Shown here: piece by piece, positions 33,543-43,017 of the stretch | Position numbering within the stretch: the stretch's first letter is position 1 | Layout: every line of letters starts with the position of its first letter | Assembly: GCA_016718825.1 (NCBI GenBank) | Contig: JADKCL010000010.1 | Location: 161,778-225,777, forward strand | DNA from: Bacteroidota bacterium | Lineage (GTDB): Bacteria; Bacteroidota; Bacteroidia; J057; JADKCL01 | Direction: 5' to 3' | Length of the DNA stretch: 64,000 nucleotides | Notes under the pieces: generated by a model | What the model saw: the letters and a program-made list of their open reading frames with translations, nothing else | Databases searched by the model: none | Told to the model about the DNA's origin: nothing | Translations under genes and position numbers: made by a program

Positions 33543-34664
33543 CTACTGAATGGATTGAACAAATTGAATGAGCTTCGAATGCGGCACCTCATGAATGCCT
33601 TCAACGACGGTAATGCCATCCGATATCAAACCATCCTCAAAATCAAGCAGATAATCTGCCTTGGTGTTGGTTCCTTTGCCCGCGACATAGACCAAATGAT
33701 CGGCCTTGAAGGGAGCGTTCCTTTCATTGCTGATCACCGATCTTAGCTCATCGAGGGTAGATTGCAGCCAAGTTTCGCCTCCATTGCCCCAAAAGACGAT
33801 TACCGCATCGCATTGCAGCAGGCGCTGTTTGTTGATTTCGGCAACGGTTGCTGCGTCTCCTTCAAAAACCGGCAATGTCAATGTCACCGATTGAGCAGCC
33901 AACGGCATCGTTTTGAAGCCCTTGCGCAGCTCTCTGACGGCATCTTTGTCTTCCTCGGTATGGAGAATGAAGATTTTGCGTTCGAGATTGGATTCCGTCG
34001 TGGAAACGGCTGGGGGCGCCTCGGTGACGGGCAAAGTGACGGGTTGATGAACGCGCTCGCCAGCATTTGTCCCATTTTCAGGAAGGCTAGAACCTGGCTT
34101 TAAGCCTTTGGATTCCAGATCCTTGAGCAATTGTGCCAATGCGACCGCAACATCATAGACCTTGCGGATGAACATTTCCTTTTTGGCATCACCAAAACTC
34201 GGATCAATCGGCGCAGTGACGCGGGAATCAGGATCCTGCTCAAAAAAGTCAAAGCCGGTCACGACCGACAACCTTTGCGGAATCGAATTGCGATTGACCG
34301 GAAACTTGTTGATTTTGAAGATGCGGTAGTTGTTGTCAACTTGGAGTCCGCCTTGGGTTTCGGCCGCTTTGACAAAATTGTCCAGTTCACGGGCACACCA
34401 TTCGGAGGAAAGGTAGGGCTCCGAAATCACGGTGAGCAGGATGGCACAGTCTGCGACCACCTGATCCAGTTCTTCGGCAAAGATCTTGTTGCCAGGCATT
34501 TGGTTTTTGTCGCGCCACACTTTGACCGGCCTTGCAAGCAATTGTTTCAGCCAATATTCCAAGGCACTTTGAAATGCGGAGACCCAGCCTTCCTGTTTGG
34601 TCATAGGGGGTGGTTGATTGTCACGCCAAGCATAGCTGATCATGACATCATTTTCAAACCTCAT
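33543..34664 (-). CDS. TIR domain protein, first gene of the TIR/STAND operon
   Basis: 373 residues. The N-terminal TIR domain (NDVMISYAWRDNQPPP, KVWRDKNQMPGNKIF, SEPYLSSEWCARELDNF) keeps Glu93 of the WCxxE motif. A Pro/Thr/Glu-rich linker leads to a C-terminal TIR-like domain (KIFILHTEEDKDAVRELRKG, VTLTLPVFEGDA, DAVIVFWGNGGETWLQSTLD) that lacks WCxxE. The domain plan equals that of the next gene minus its central DUF4062-like insert. TIR domains of this type often cleave NAD+ or make signalling nucleotides; that activity is inferred here. It begins 146 bp from the divergent RluA-family gene. Confidence 0.8.
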   Translation of the reverse strand: MRFENDVMISYAWRDNQPPPMTKQEGWVSAFQSALEYWLKQLLARPVKVWRDKNQMPGNKIFAEELDQVVADCAILLTVISEPYLSSEWCARELDNFVKAAETQGGLQVDNNYRIFKINKFPVNRNSIPQRLSVVTGFDFFEQDPDSRVTAPIDPSFGDAKKEMFIRKVYDVAVALAQLLKDLESKGLKPGSSLPENGTNAGERVHQPVTLPVTEAPPAVSTTESNLERKIFILHTEEDKDAVRELRKGFKTMPLAAQSVTLTLPVFEGDAATVAEINKQRLLQCDAVIVFWGNGGETWLQSTLDELRSVISNERNAPFKADHLVYVAGKGTNTKADYLLDFEDGLISDGITVVEGIHEVPHSKLIQFVQSIQ

Positions 34665-34787
34665 CGTGTCTTTCCAATCGTTTAGGTGCGAATCTTTTCA
34701 ATACCCACGACCGATATTTGAAACGGCCGAAGGCAGGCTCATTCCACCACCTTTTGAGAGTTTTGAATTGAGCGCGGCCTCAAATTA

Positions 34788-34807
34788 GCAAATTTTCTCA
34801 AATTTGC
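34788..34807. promoter_or_regulatory. palindrome in the divergent TIR-operon / RluA-family promoter region
   Basis: GCAAATTT (34788-34795) and AAATTTGC (34800-34807) form a perfect 8-bp inverted repeat with a 4-base centre. It is 3 bp from the plus-strand start codon and ~125 bp from the TIR start. It could be an operator, or overlapping AATTTG-rich promoter elements. Confidence 0.4.
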
Positions 34808-34810
34808 ACG

Positions 34811-35527
34811 ATGGAAACAGAATCTCGTAGCACACCTACGGTAGTCTATGAAGACAATCACTTGATTGCCATCGTCAAGCCATTTGGAATGCCTTCTCAG
34901 TCCGACGACAGTGGCGATCTTGCGGCAAATGAATGGGTGATGGCTTACATCCGTGAAAAGTATCAGAAGCCCGGAAATGTCTATGTCGGATTGCTGCACC
35001 GCCTCGACCGGCCTGCCGGAGGTTTGATGTTGATGGCAAAAACGTCGAAAGCTGCTGAACGCCTTTCTGAAATGTTTCAAAAGCGCCAAATAGAGAAACG
35101 TTATCTCGTCGGGACCATCGCCGTGCCCAAAGCGCGCGAAGGGCGTTTGGAGGGTTTTGTCGGCCCGGTGCCTGGGCAGGCCCATATCATGCGTGCCTAT
35201 GACGAGGCGGGGCCTGAGCGCAAACCGGCTGCATTAAAATACGTGGTACTTGCTGAACATCAAGGTCGTGCCTTGCTTGAAGTGGAGTTGGAAACCGGCC
35301 GTAAGCATCAGATTCGGGTGCAATTGGCTAAAATCGGTTGTGGCGTAATGGGTGATGGGCGCTACAATCGCACGGCCTTTCTCGCAGATCAATCGATCGC
35401 CCTCTTTTCCTGGAAAATCAGCTTTGATCATCCTGTACGCAAGGGCGAACGCATCCAATTGGTTGCACCGTTGCCGTCGGGGGATTTGCCGTTTGGCGAA
35501 TTGACGAAAGGCTTGAAAGGGAATTGA
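34811..35527 (+). CDS. RluA-family 23S rRNA/tRNA pseudouridine synthase
   Basis: 238 residues. The catalytic motif HRLDRPAGGLML contains the active Asp of the RluA family. NHLIAIVKPFGMPSQ is the standard first strand region and LETGRKHQIRVQLA the RNA-binding signature. There is no S4 domain, so it resembles the compact RluC/RsuA-like type with a single catalytic domain. It isomerises uridines in a structured RNA; the site cannot be assigned. The start codon is very near the palindrome at 34788-34807, so the leader must be short or absent. Confidence 0.92.
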   Translation: METESRSTPTVVYEDNHLIAIVKPFGMPSQSDDSGDLAANEWVMAYIREKYQKPGNVYVGLLHRLDRPAGGLMLMAKTSKAAERLSEMFQKRQIEKRYLVGTIAVPKAREGRLEGFVGPVPGQAHIMRAYDEAGPERKPAALKYVVLAEHQGRALLEVELETGRKHQIRVQLAKIGCGVMGDGRYNRTAFLADQSIALFSWKISFDHPVRKGERIQLVAPLPSGDLPFGELTKGLKGN

Positions 35528-35866
35528 ATCAACTGAATCCGCGCTCCTTTTCGTTGAAAATTGATTCGGCAACGTCAATGCAAACCAGAAGCGAAGTTGA
35601 AACGGGATACCTATAAACAGGAGAGCACCCCGGGCGGGGCGCTCTCCCAAAAACCAACTTAACCAACTAAAATCAGAACTCTTATTCCAAAAACGAACAC
35701 CAACTATCTAAATCACAATTCTATTTCACCTTTGGGTGCAACACCCTCAATTCTCTCAAAATCCTTTAGAAATTTCAAACTTTCAAGTTTTAGGATCAAG
35801 ATAAATTTGACGAAAGTCAGTTTTTATCGTTGCCAACACACCTTTTGAGCTGGCAAACTTCCCTTC
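35528..35866. other. 339-bp intergenic stretch with a strong hairpin
   Basis: Holds the GC-rich hairpin at 35620-35647 and, next to it, AACCAACTTAACCAACT repeats. The rest is AT-rich with no supported gene. Confidence 0.5.
35620..35647. terminator. strong GC-rich hairpin (terminator or small-RNA end)
   Basis: GGAGAGC/GCTCTCC encloses CCCC/GGGG, a stem of about 11 bp in 28 bases. The plus-strand side is followed by CAAAAACC and the minus-strand side by TGTTTAT. It may end the pseudouridine synthase transcript or a minus-strand RNA reading out from the LytTR gene. Confidence 0.55.
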
Positions 35867-36679
35867 TCAAAGCAAGGTCAGCACACCCAAAAGCTCGCTG
35901 CGGTACGATTTTCCAATGGGGAGCGGTGTGCCGTTGACAACGACATGACTCTCTTCTATGCTCTCAATGGCATTGGTTTTCACGATGAATGAGCGATGAA
36001 TGCGCTGATAGCCTTTGCAGGTCAACGCCTCAGCAATACTCTTCAAAGTGGTATGCACCACAAATTTCTCCTTTATCGTTTGGAGCTGCACGTAGTTTTC
36101 CATTGCCTCCACCCACAGCAGGTCGGCAATCAAAATCCTAACATAGCGCCCGCTGCTTCTTACGTAGATGGATTGCGTCTGACTGTTGCAAATGGGTCCT
36201 TCCGCGATTTGGGCGGAGGTTGCCATGTGTTCCGGCGTGATCGCCGGCAGGTTGCCTTCAGGATTTGCTGGACAATTGATCGACATCACCGCTCCGACCA
36301 CAGCACCTACTTCATCACGGATGCGGCCCACGGTGAAGGATACCAAATGCCCTCCACTCGGCAAAACAGCCTTGGAATAGCCTTCGTCGGAAGATATTTT
36401 TAGCCCAAGGCTTAAAACCTGCGCGATGGGCAAATCCACCATCTGATTGGTACGTGAATCAACCACGGAGATCAAGGCGGTCAGTGGTTGACCGATCACG
36501 GTGCTGGAATTGACCCCTAACAAGCGCGCAGCCTTCTCATTGATCATGATGATATGACCCACATCATCGGTCACGAGCATCGCATGGCCAAATCCGCCAA
36601 TGACGGCCCCGATCCATTCCGGTGGCAAGGAAAATTTCGACTTGGATTCTGTGGTCATTTTATCTGGTTTGGTTTCCAT
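35867..36679 (-). CDS. PAS domain / LytTR DNA-binding transcriptional regulator
   Basis: About 270 residues from METKPDKMTTESKSK (36679); the 40 residues read upstream have no support. Residues ~20-140 form a PAS domain (HAMLVTDDVGHIIMINEKAA, GQPLTALISVVD). After a linker, residues ~175-270 are a LytTR DNA-binding domain: YVRSSGRYVRILIADLLWVE, AMENYVQLQT, YQRIHRSFIVKTNAIESIEE and LPIGKSYRSEL. No receiver domain is present, so PAS ligand or redox sensing probably controls it. Targets are unknown. It is not in an operon. Confidence 0.88.
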   Translation of the reverse strand: METKPDKMTTESKSKFSLPPEWIGAVIGGFGHAMLVTDDVGHIIMINEKAARLLGVNSSTVIGQPLTALISVVDSRTNQMVDLPIAQVLSLGLKISSDEGYSKAVLPSGGHLVSFTVGRIRDEVGAVVGAVMSINCPANPEGNLPAITPEHMATSAQIAEGPICNSQTQSIYVRSSGRYVRILIADLLWVEAMENYVQLQTIKEKFVVHTTLKSIAEALTCKGYQRIHRSFIVKTNAIESIEESHVVVNGTPLPIGKSYRSELLGVLTLL

Positions 36680-36922
36680 CTCTTTCAATCTCTTTGGCAA
36701 ATTTACGGGTGGCTGAGTCAAAAGGATTCGTGCTTTCGACTGAATTGGAGCCTCACACGATGAACGCAACGATTCCAACGTCCAAAATAGTATCCCCAAC
36801 CGCTGGGTAGATTCGTTTCTTCCGTTCTCCGATATTCGAATCCAAATCCCGGATCAAATTTCTGCGCCAAATCATATTGAATGTTACATAAATCACATTT
36901 TTATTCGATCACGGACTTACGT

Positions 36923-36930
36923 TAACTTTG
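36923..36930 (+). promoter_or_regulatory. candidate -7 element of the DUF502 gene
   Basis: TAACTTTG fits TAnnTTTG and lies about 49 bases before the start codon. No clear TTG is seen at the -33 distance, only a T run near 36898. Confidence 0.35.
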
Positions 36931-36978
36931 AGCTTCGACGCTTTGGTCGCCCATTTTTGAATGCCGATTCTCTGAACC

Positions 36979-37620
36979 GTGAAAAAAGTCATCAGTAAAT
37001 TACTCAGCTATTTTTTGCAGGGAGTCATTACAGTTGTCCCATTGATGGCTGTGGTCCTCACTGGCAAATACCTGTACGACCTTCTCAGGCAATACAGTTT
37101 TTTCCCGAATGAATGGCTGACGCTGCTGTTTATCCTGTTGGTTGTGTTTGTGGTGGGCGTCATGGCACAAACGATCGTGCTCAAACCGCTCTTCATGATT
37201 TTTGAGGAAGTCCTATCGCGCACTCCAGGTTTGAAGTTTGTTTACAGCTCGATCAAGGATTTGATGGAAGCGTTCATGGGCGAAAAAAAGCGCTTCAACA
37301 AGCCTGTGTTGGTACAAATCAGCGGCGACGCAGAATTGCAAAGGTTTGGATTCGTCACGGATGAAGGTCTGGAAAAACTTGGAATGGGATTCGAAGGAAA
37401 GGTTGCCGTGTATATTCCGTTTTCCTACAGCGTTTCTGGTCAACTGTTTATTGTTCCCTCACGCCTGCTCACTCCCCTCCCCGACGTCGATGCTGCCGAA
37501 TTGATGAAATATGTTTTGAGCGGCGGCGTGACCGATTTGGAGGATGTCTTGGACCAAAAACACCCTTGGTTCAAACAGCGCGAGAAAAAAGAAAATGAAC
37601 CCGACGAATCGAAGGATTAA
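36979..37620 (+). CDS. DUF502 family membrane protein
   Basis: 213 residues. Two membrane helices near the N-terminus (LQGVITVVPLMAVVLTG and TLLFILLVVFVVGVMAQ) are followed by a cytosolic domain with the DUF502 hallmarks PGLKFVYSSIKDLMEAF, FGFVTDEGLEKL, VAVYIPFSYSVSGQLFIVPS and AELMKYVLSGG. The C-terminus is charged (EKKENEPDESKD). The family is widespread and its function is unknown. The start codon is GTG in the sequence near CGTGAAAAAAG, which reads as MKKVISKLL. Confidence 0.88.
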   Translation: MKKVISKLLSYFLQGVITVVPLMAVVLTGKYLYDLLRQYSFFPNEWLTLLFILLVVFVVGVMAQTIVLKPLFMIFEEVLSRTPGLKFVYSSIKDLMEAFMGEKKRFNKPVLVQISGDAELQRFGFVTDEGLEKLGMGFEGKVAVYIPFSYSVSGQLFIVPSRLLTPLPDVDAAELMKYVLSGGVTDLEDVLDQKHPWFKQREKKENEPDESKD

Positions 37621-37768
37621 CCTTTGGGTTCTCCTCCAACATCCGTCAACCGGCTGATTTTCTGAAAACTAATTGCGGATGACCGATGATTTTCCCTTCG
37701 TACAACGTGGAAAGGTCATCCAATGCCGTTGATTTTTTCCTCCTTGCCGGACGAATTGCGCTAAAAAC

Positions 37769-37800
37769 CACGAGGGCCAATCTTGCGATCAGCCCTCGTG
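37769..37800 (-). terminator. rho-independent terminator of the SprB-repeat gene
   Basis: On the minus strand CACGAGGGC/GCCCTCGTG (9 bp, 14-base loop) is followed by GTTTTTAG. It lies 30 bases after the gene ending at 37830. Confidence 0.8.
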
Positions 37801-37829
37801 CAATCATTCTTAGATCATCGGCAAGCCGA

Positions 37830-40800
37830 TTAGTTCATCAAAACAAGCTTCATCGTCGTCACCGTGCCGTTGGCGCTGGTGAGTTTGGCGAAGTAGATGC
37901 CGTTGGCAGCGCCATCAGCTTTGAAATCGGCTTCGTAGGTTTTGCCGCCATTGACAGCACCTTCGAAGATCGATCCCATGTTGCGGCCGTCCATTGCAAA
38001 AACAGTCAACGTTACGTTGTCATCCGCAGGAACGGTGAAACGCAAAGTTGTGCTGGACTGGAATGGGTTGGGGAATGCAGTCATTTCGATTGCATCGACT
38101 GCAGCAGCAGGTTCTGCACCGGCGGACTTATTGTTAGGTCCACAAGGTACGTTGCTTCCGCAGGCACCCAGGTGGTCACCATGTGACAAGTGATTCAGGA
38201 CAGCATTTGGAGAGACGCACAAAGTCTGGGCATTTCCAGGAGGATTGTGGCAGATTTCGATTTTCTGCAAGTTGTTTCCGCAACGCACGTCGATCACGCA
38301 GACACGCACCACGCAGCTTGCAGTACAACCGTTTGCGTCGGTAACAGTCACGGTGTAATCCGTGCTGACACTTGGGCAAACGGTCTGCGAAGCAGTTGTT
38401 GCGCCATTGCTCCAGAGGATGCTATAAGGGCCACAACCGCCACCGATACCGGAAGCCGAAATCGTTGCGCAGGCATTCGAAGACCATCCATAATACACGG
38501 TGGTGTTGCCGGAGCAGCTCACAGTAACAGGGGCAGGCTGGGTCAATTCGCCCGGTTGCAAAGGCTTGGCAGCCATTGGCATCGGTCACGGTAACGCTGT
38601 ACATGCCAGCCGACAAGCCGTTGATGGTGCCGCCGATTCCGCCGGTGCTCCAAGCATAAGAATAAGGTGCACAGCCACCGTTTACTACGGAGCTCAAGCT
38701 ACCGTCAGATGCGCCGTTGCAGCTGATGCCGTATCCGCAAGCGTAGACGCTGCTGTTCAGGCTGGCGGTCAACAAGGCAGGCTCGGTCAACGTAATTGTT
38801 GCAGATGTGCTGCAACCGTTCTGATCGACAGCGGTGACGCTGTAGGTTCCCGCGGTCAAGCCGCTCAGGTCTTCGGTGGTTGCACCATTGCTCCAAGAGA
38901 ATGCATAGTTGCCGGAACCGCCGGTGACGGTGAGGTTGATCGAACCGTCAGAAGCCCCGTTGCAGCTCACATTGGTGCCGCAAGCGAAGGTTGCTGCGCT
39001 GATGGTATTGGCCATCGGAGCAGGCTCGGTCAAGGTGATCGAGGCGCCGAAGGTACAGCCATTGGCGTCAGTGACGACCACAGAATAGTTGCCGGCAGTC
39101 AAACCGGTGATCATCTGCGATGAACCGCCGTTGCTCCAAGCGTAGCTGTAAGGTGCTGTTCCACCGCTGATGTTGGCAAAAATGGAACCGTCAGCAGCGC
39201 CGTTGCAGCTCACGTTCACACCACCGACATAGGTTTGAGCAGCAAGGCTGCCGCCCAATGCGGTTGGCTCATTGACAGTGACAGCAGCCGAATATGTGCA
39301 GCCGAATCCGTCGGTAACGACCACGGAGTAGTTGCCAGCCGTCAAGCCGGAGATGGTTGCGGTGTTGCCACCGTTGCTCCAGTTGTAGCTGTAGCTACCG
39401 GATCCGCCAGAAACAGAGACAGATGCACTACCATTGTTGCCGCTGAAGCAGGAAACATCGGTCGAGGATGCACTTCCCGAGAGGGGTGCGCTCATGCTCA
39501 TGTTGATCGTACCGGTTCCTTGGGCACCGTTGTAGCCGGCTGCGCGCAGGTAGTAGGTTTGACCAGCCACGACCGTGGCAGAGATCGACGACTGCAATCC
39601 GCAGAAGTCATCGTTACAAGCAATTTCGCCAGCACCGCAGCTGCTCCAGAGAGACAAGTGGGTGTCAAAGCCGGAACCGCAAGTGTTGAATGTGACTTGA
39701 CCACAAGAAGGGGCAGTCCATGAGAACCAGACGTCATTGAAGTCACCAAAAGTACATGAGCTGATGTCAGTACCGGAGGCAGAAACCGTGGTAAATGCCT
39801 GGCTGTTGCCAGTGAAAACGGTTGCATTCGCGCAATTATCGTTGGCAGGAGGAGGTGGTGGGCAGCCGATGGACCATGTTTGGCTCATCGTAGCGGTGTT
39901 GCCGATGAAGTTTTCCTTGTCTACCAAGATGTAGTAGGTCGTACCACCGGTAAGGGTGAAGGTGACCGAAGTACCGGAACCCGTGATATCATCGATGCAT
40001 GTCCAACCGGTTGGGCCGCAACCTGCACCAGCTGATTTGTAGTAGTAGTCAAAGTAGTCGGATCCTGTTGAGCCCAAAACATTGATGGTGTAGGAACCGG
40101 TCGCTGGTGCAGTGAAGCTGTAAACCTGCTCTTGACCTGGGGTCGAGAAGCAGCCACCAGGGTTGAAGGCCGATACCGTGCCATTCAATGTGGTGGTGGT
40201 GGAAGAGCCGCAGCTGACTGCAGAGATATTGGTACATGGATCGGGAGCAGGGCAGCTCAAGGAGAATGTCACAGACGATGCGGTCTGGTCTTCATCATCC
40301 CACATAATGTAATAAGGTGTACCTGCGGTCAAAGAGAAGGTCACGCTAGAGCCGGTACCGATGAAATCATCGATGTAGGTCCAACCTGTCGAGTTGCAGC
40401 CGGAGCTTTGTGCCTTGAAGAAGAAGTCAATGTAGCTACCGGAGATGGCAGATACATCAATGGTGTACAAGCCGGAGTTGGCTGGCGTAAACTTGAAGAC
40501 TTTTTCTTGGCCGGGAACCCCAAAAGGACCGCCGTAAGTGTCCCATGCACCTTGACCCGACGCATTGCTGCTGGATGTAGCAACACCGCAAGCACTGATC
40601 GTAGGCGTGCTGGCACAAGGATCATACGATGGAAGCGTAGGGCATGTGATGTTGAAGGTCACCGACGTAGCGGTGGTGTTTTCGTCATCGATCATGATGT
40701 AATAGGTGGTGCCGGCAGTCAAGTTGAAATTGACAGAAGGCCCCGCGCCTATAAAGTCATCGATATAGGTCCAGCCGGTAGCGTTGCAACCTACAGACTG

Positions 40801-41460
40801 CGCCTTGTAGAAGAAATCGACAAAGCCGCCACCCGACATCGAAACAACGTTGATCACGTGGTTACCGGAAACGGTAGGAGTAAACTTGTAGAGGACCTCT
40901 TGGCCAGGAACACCGAAAGGACCGCCGTAGCCGTCCCATGCGCCGTTGCCGTTGCCGTTATTTGCCACAACGGTCATACCGCAGGTAAATGTTGGCTGCG
41001 AAGCACAAGGGTCATAGGCGGGGGCAGCAACGCCGCAAGAGACGCTTCTCGTGCGGGACGTTGTGTTGGATCCGCATCCTGAATTGGTATGCGTATAGAA
41101 ACGCACAGTCCCTGTTACGGTCGAAACCCAGGTCAAGCCCAGAATACCGCCGATGCCAGAAGTGAATGCCGAGGTTCCGGCGGAATTTCCAATCGTGATA
41201 AAATCGGTCGTAATGGAGCTTCTGAAAGTATAGGTATTACCCGCAATTACACTCACGTTGGAGTATTCACCGGCGTAACCAATTGTCGTAATAGACCCGA
41301 AACTGCCGTTACATGTCGGGGAGTACGTGCCAGAAGGCCACAATCCATTTGGCGCAGAAAGGCACTGCGCGAGTACTGTTGTACTCATCATGCAAGCCAT
41401 CAGCAGCATGAATCCAGCGCGCAACAGCCATGACTGACGCATTGTATGTGTTTTTTCCAT
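37830..41460 (-). CDS. large surface protein with SprB-like repeats and T9SS sorting domain (frameshifted)
   Basis: The signal peptide is MEKTHTMRQSWLLRAGFMLL. Next come three tandem ~120-residue domains of the type YDPCAS...WDGYGGPFGVPGQEVLYKFT...YYIMIDDEN and a fourth related one. About four SprB-like repeats follow (VSCNGASDGSINLTVTGGSG, YSYAWSNGG, GLTAGNYSVVVTDANGCTF). The frame breaks near 38555-38575 after TVTDANGCQ; the homology continues in the next frame (PLQPGELTQPAPVTVSCSG) through one more repeat to a T9SS type A sorting domain (MTAFPNPFQSSTTLRF ... TTMKLVLMN). The whole is ~1210 residues; its 3631 bp are one over a multiple of three. SprB repeats occur in gliding adhesins. Whether the frameshift is real is unknown. 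Confidence 0.8.
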
Positions 41461-41475
41461 GATATTCTGTGCTGA

Positions 41476-41922
41476 TTATTGATTGGAAGTTGATTTGACA
41501 GCCTGGTAGCGATCAGGATGAGCGAGCATGTCTGCTTTGCGGGCTGGACTCAAAGCGTCCTGCTGCTGCTTTGTCAGCGTTGCGCGATCCAACTCGGTCG
41601 GTTGATTGGACAAATTTTCAACCCGATTAGGATCGTTTGCCGGACGTACCGGATTGATATTTTCCACACGGTTGGGGTCATTGGCAGGACGCTGAGGATT
41701 TACCTGCGAAACCGTGTTCACTGGGCGAGCCTCCTTTTTGGCGGTCACTTCGCCAGTCATTTTCGCATACTCCGCTGGATGCGACTTGATCCATTCGGCT
41801 TTGGACTTGTCGTCCTTAAACGGCAGTTGGTTGGACGCACTGTTTTGCGCCCTCATCATGCCGAATGACATCAGGATCGCAAAGCACCCAATTGTCAATC
41901 TTGCTGTTGATTTCAATTTCAT
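41476..41922 (-). CDS. small secreted protein of unknown function, upstream partner of the SprB-repeat gene
   Basis: 148 residues from MKLKSTARLTIGCFAILMSF, a signal peptide; the ~39 residues read upstream are spurious. The mature part has an amphipathic helix region (KDDKSKAEWIKSHPAEYAKM), two copies of the motif RPANDPNRVEN about 14 residues apart, and a C-terminal helical part (TKQQQDALSPARKADMLAHP). It ends 15 bp before the SprB-repeat gene, so the two are likely co-transcribed. The function is unknown; a chaperone or partner role is only a guess from context. Confidence 0.6.
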   Translation of the reverse strand: MKLKSTARLTIGCFAILMSFGMMRAQNSASNQLPFKDDKSKAEWIKSHPAEYAKMTGEVTAKKEARPVNTVSQVNPQRPANDPNRVENINPVRPANDPNRVENLSNQPTELDRATLTKQQQDALSPARKADMLAHPDRYQAVKSTSNQ

Positions 41923-42543
41923 AAAGTCTTGATATTGAATAGTTGATGAACAAAATGCCCGATACCCATTTGGGTCGGGGCTAGCCAAAAGAACGCCATG
42001 CCGGTTCTCAGAACCCGCGGTATCTTTTTGAAATCCCAATTCGTTTTATGTCAGTCGATTGATCTCATCACGACTACGATATGGATCTCCTATATTCTCC
42101 TGCCTAAAAATTCACCGTTTTTGCCAAAATCACCTCCTCAATCAAAGCCTTTTGGTCAAAATCTTACATCAAACAACGAAATAAAATTTTAATGCACAAA
42201 TAAATTTTCGTGAACTGTCACTGCAAAAAGATGAAAAAAGCTCGGCAGCTTCCCTTCCAAGCCTCGGAAAATATAGAAATACAGCCCTAAAAGCCAGATT
42301 TTCCGCAGTCATCCGTTCGTCGTCGCACAACGAAAAAAATGCACCTTACCCTAAATACTTACATCCTGTTGAATGTCATTACGTATTTTAATCTCCCGTC
42401 TATTCGAGGAGCATAAAGCAGGACTTACACGTTATGCGCGCAACAACGGAGAATCACGAAGCGATCGACGAGGCTGGAGCCTTTCGCAAAAAGGTGGGTG
42501 ATGTGATTGAGATTTGTTGGATCGGGGCCTGCGCCGGGAATCC
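41923..42543. other. gene-free stretch of ~620 bp
   Basis: AT-rich, with no coding frame that stands out and no tRNA. The part next to 41922 must hold the promoter for the 41922/41460 pair. The frames at 42425-42826 are shadows of the membrane protein gene. Confidence 0.45.
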
Positions 42544-43017
42544 TCAAAACAGCTTTGACCTGCTTTGGGATTCGCCTTGATCTTGTCGCATGGTCGTATG
42601 CAACAGGATAACAATACACATTCCTAAGATTCCGAAAAAGGCAATGCCCATGCCAGTGGTTTGCGGGTTGTTTCCGTTGATATTGGTCATCGATGGTTGA
42701 ATGAGCACCGTGACAGAGGCAAAAACGATCAATCCCAATGCGGTACCGATCGCGAAAAGGCGCTTCTTCAGGAAAACCGCCACGATGCCTAACAATGTTG
42801 CTATACCCAACACAATCCAAATCCAAGCCGCACGTTCAAATTCGGCGGATGGCGGAATGTCGGACCGTGCCCCTTCCACGAAAAAACGTGTAACGAGGTC
42901 GCCACGCATGGCGTCGATCTTGGTGACCCAACCAAAATTGATCTTGGCCATCAACATTGCTCCCAAGACCAATGAGGCTAGAAATACGGTGGCCACTACC
43001 TGAAATGCCTGTCTCAT
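42544..43017 (-). CDS. four-helix membrane protein of unknown function
   Basis: 157 residues from MRQAFQVVATVFLASLVLGA. The ATG overlaps the stop of the upstream T9SS gene (ATGA), so translation is coupled; the longer frame start at 43110 is inside that gene and unlikely. Four membrane segments are visible: FQVVATVFLASLVLGAMLM, WIWIVLGIATLLGIVAVFL, AIGTALGLIVFASVTVLI and GIAFFGILGMCIVILL. A conserved-looking loop (FFVEGARSDIPPSAEFERAA) follows the first. The C-terminus is short and hydrophilic. No family is recognised. Confidence 0.65.
   Translation of the reverse strand: MRQAFQVVATVFLASLVLGAMLMAKINFGWVTKIDAMRGDLVTRFFVEGARSDIPPSAEFERAAWIWIVLGIATLLGIVAVFLKKRLFAIGTALGLIVFASVTVLIQPSMTNINGNNPQTTGMGIAFFGILGMCIVILLHTTMRQDQGESQSRSKLF

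Noticed and set aside
26386..34664. Assignment of the TIR operon to Thoeris or another named TIR defence system
   Set aside because: No ThsA-like SIR2 or membrane effector is present, and the barrel, lipoprotein and transmembrane STAND proteins do not belong to those sets.
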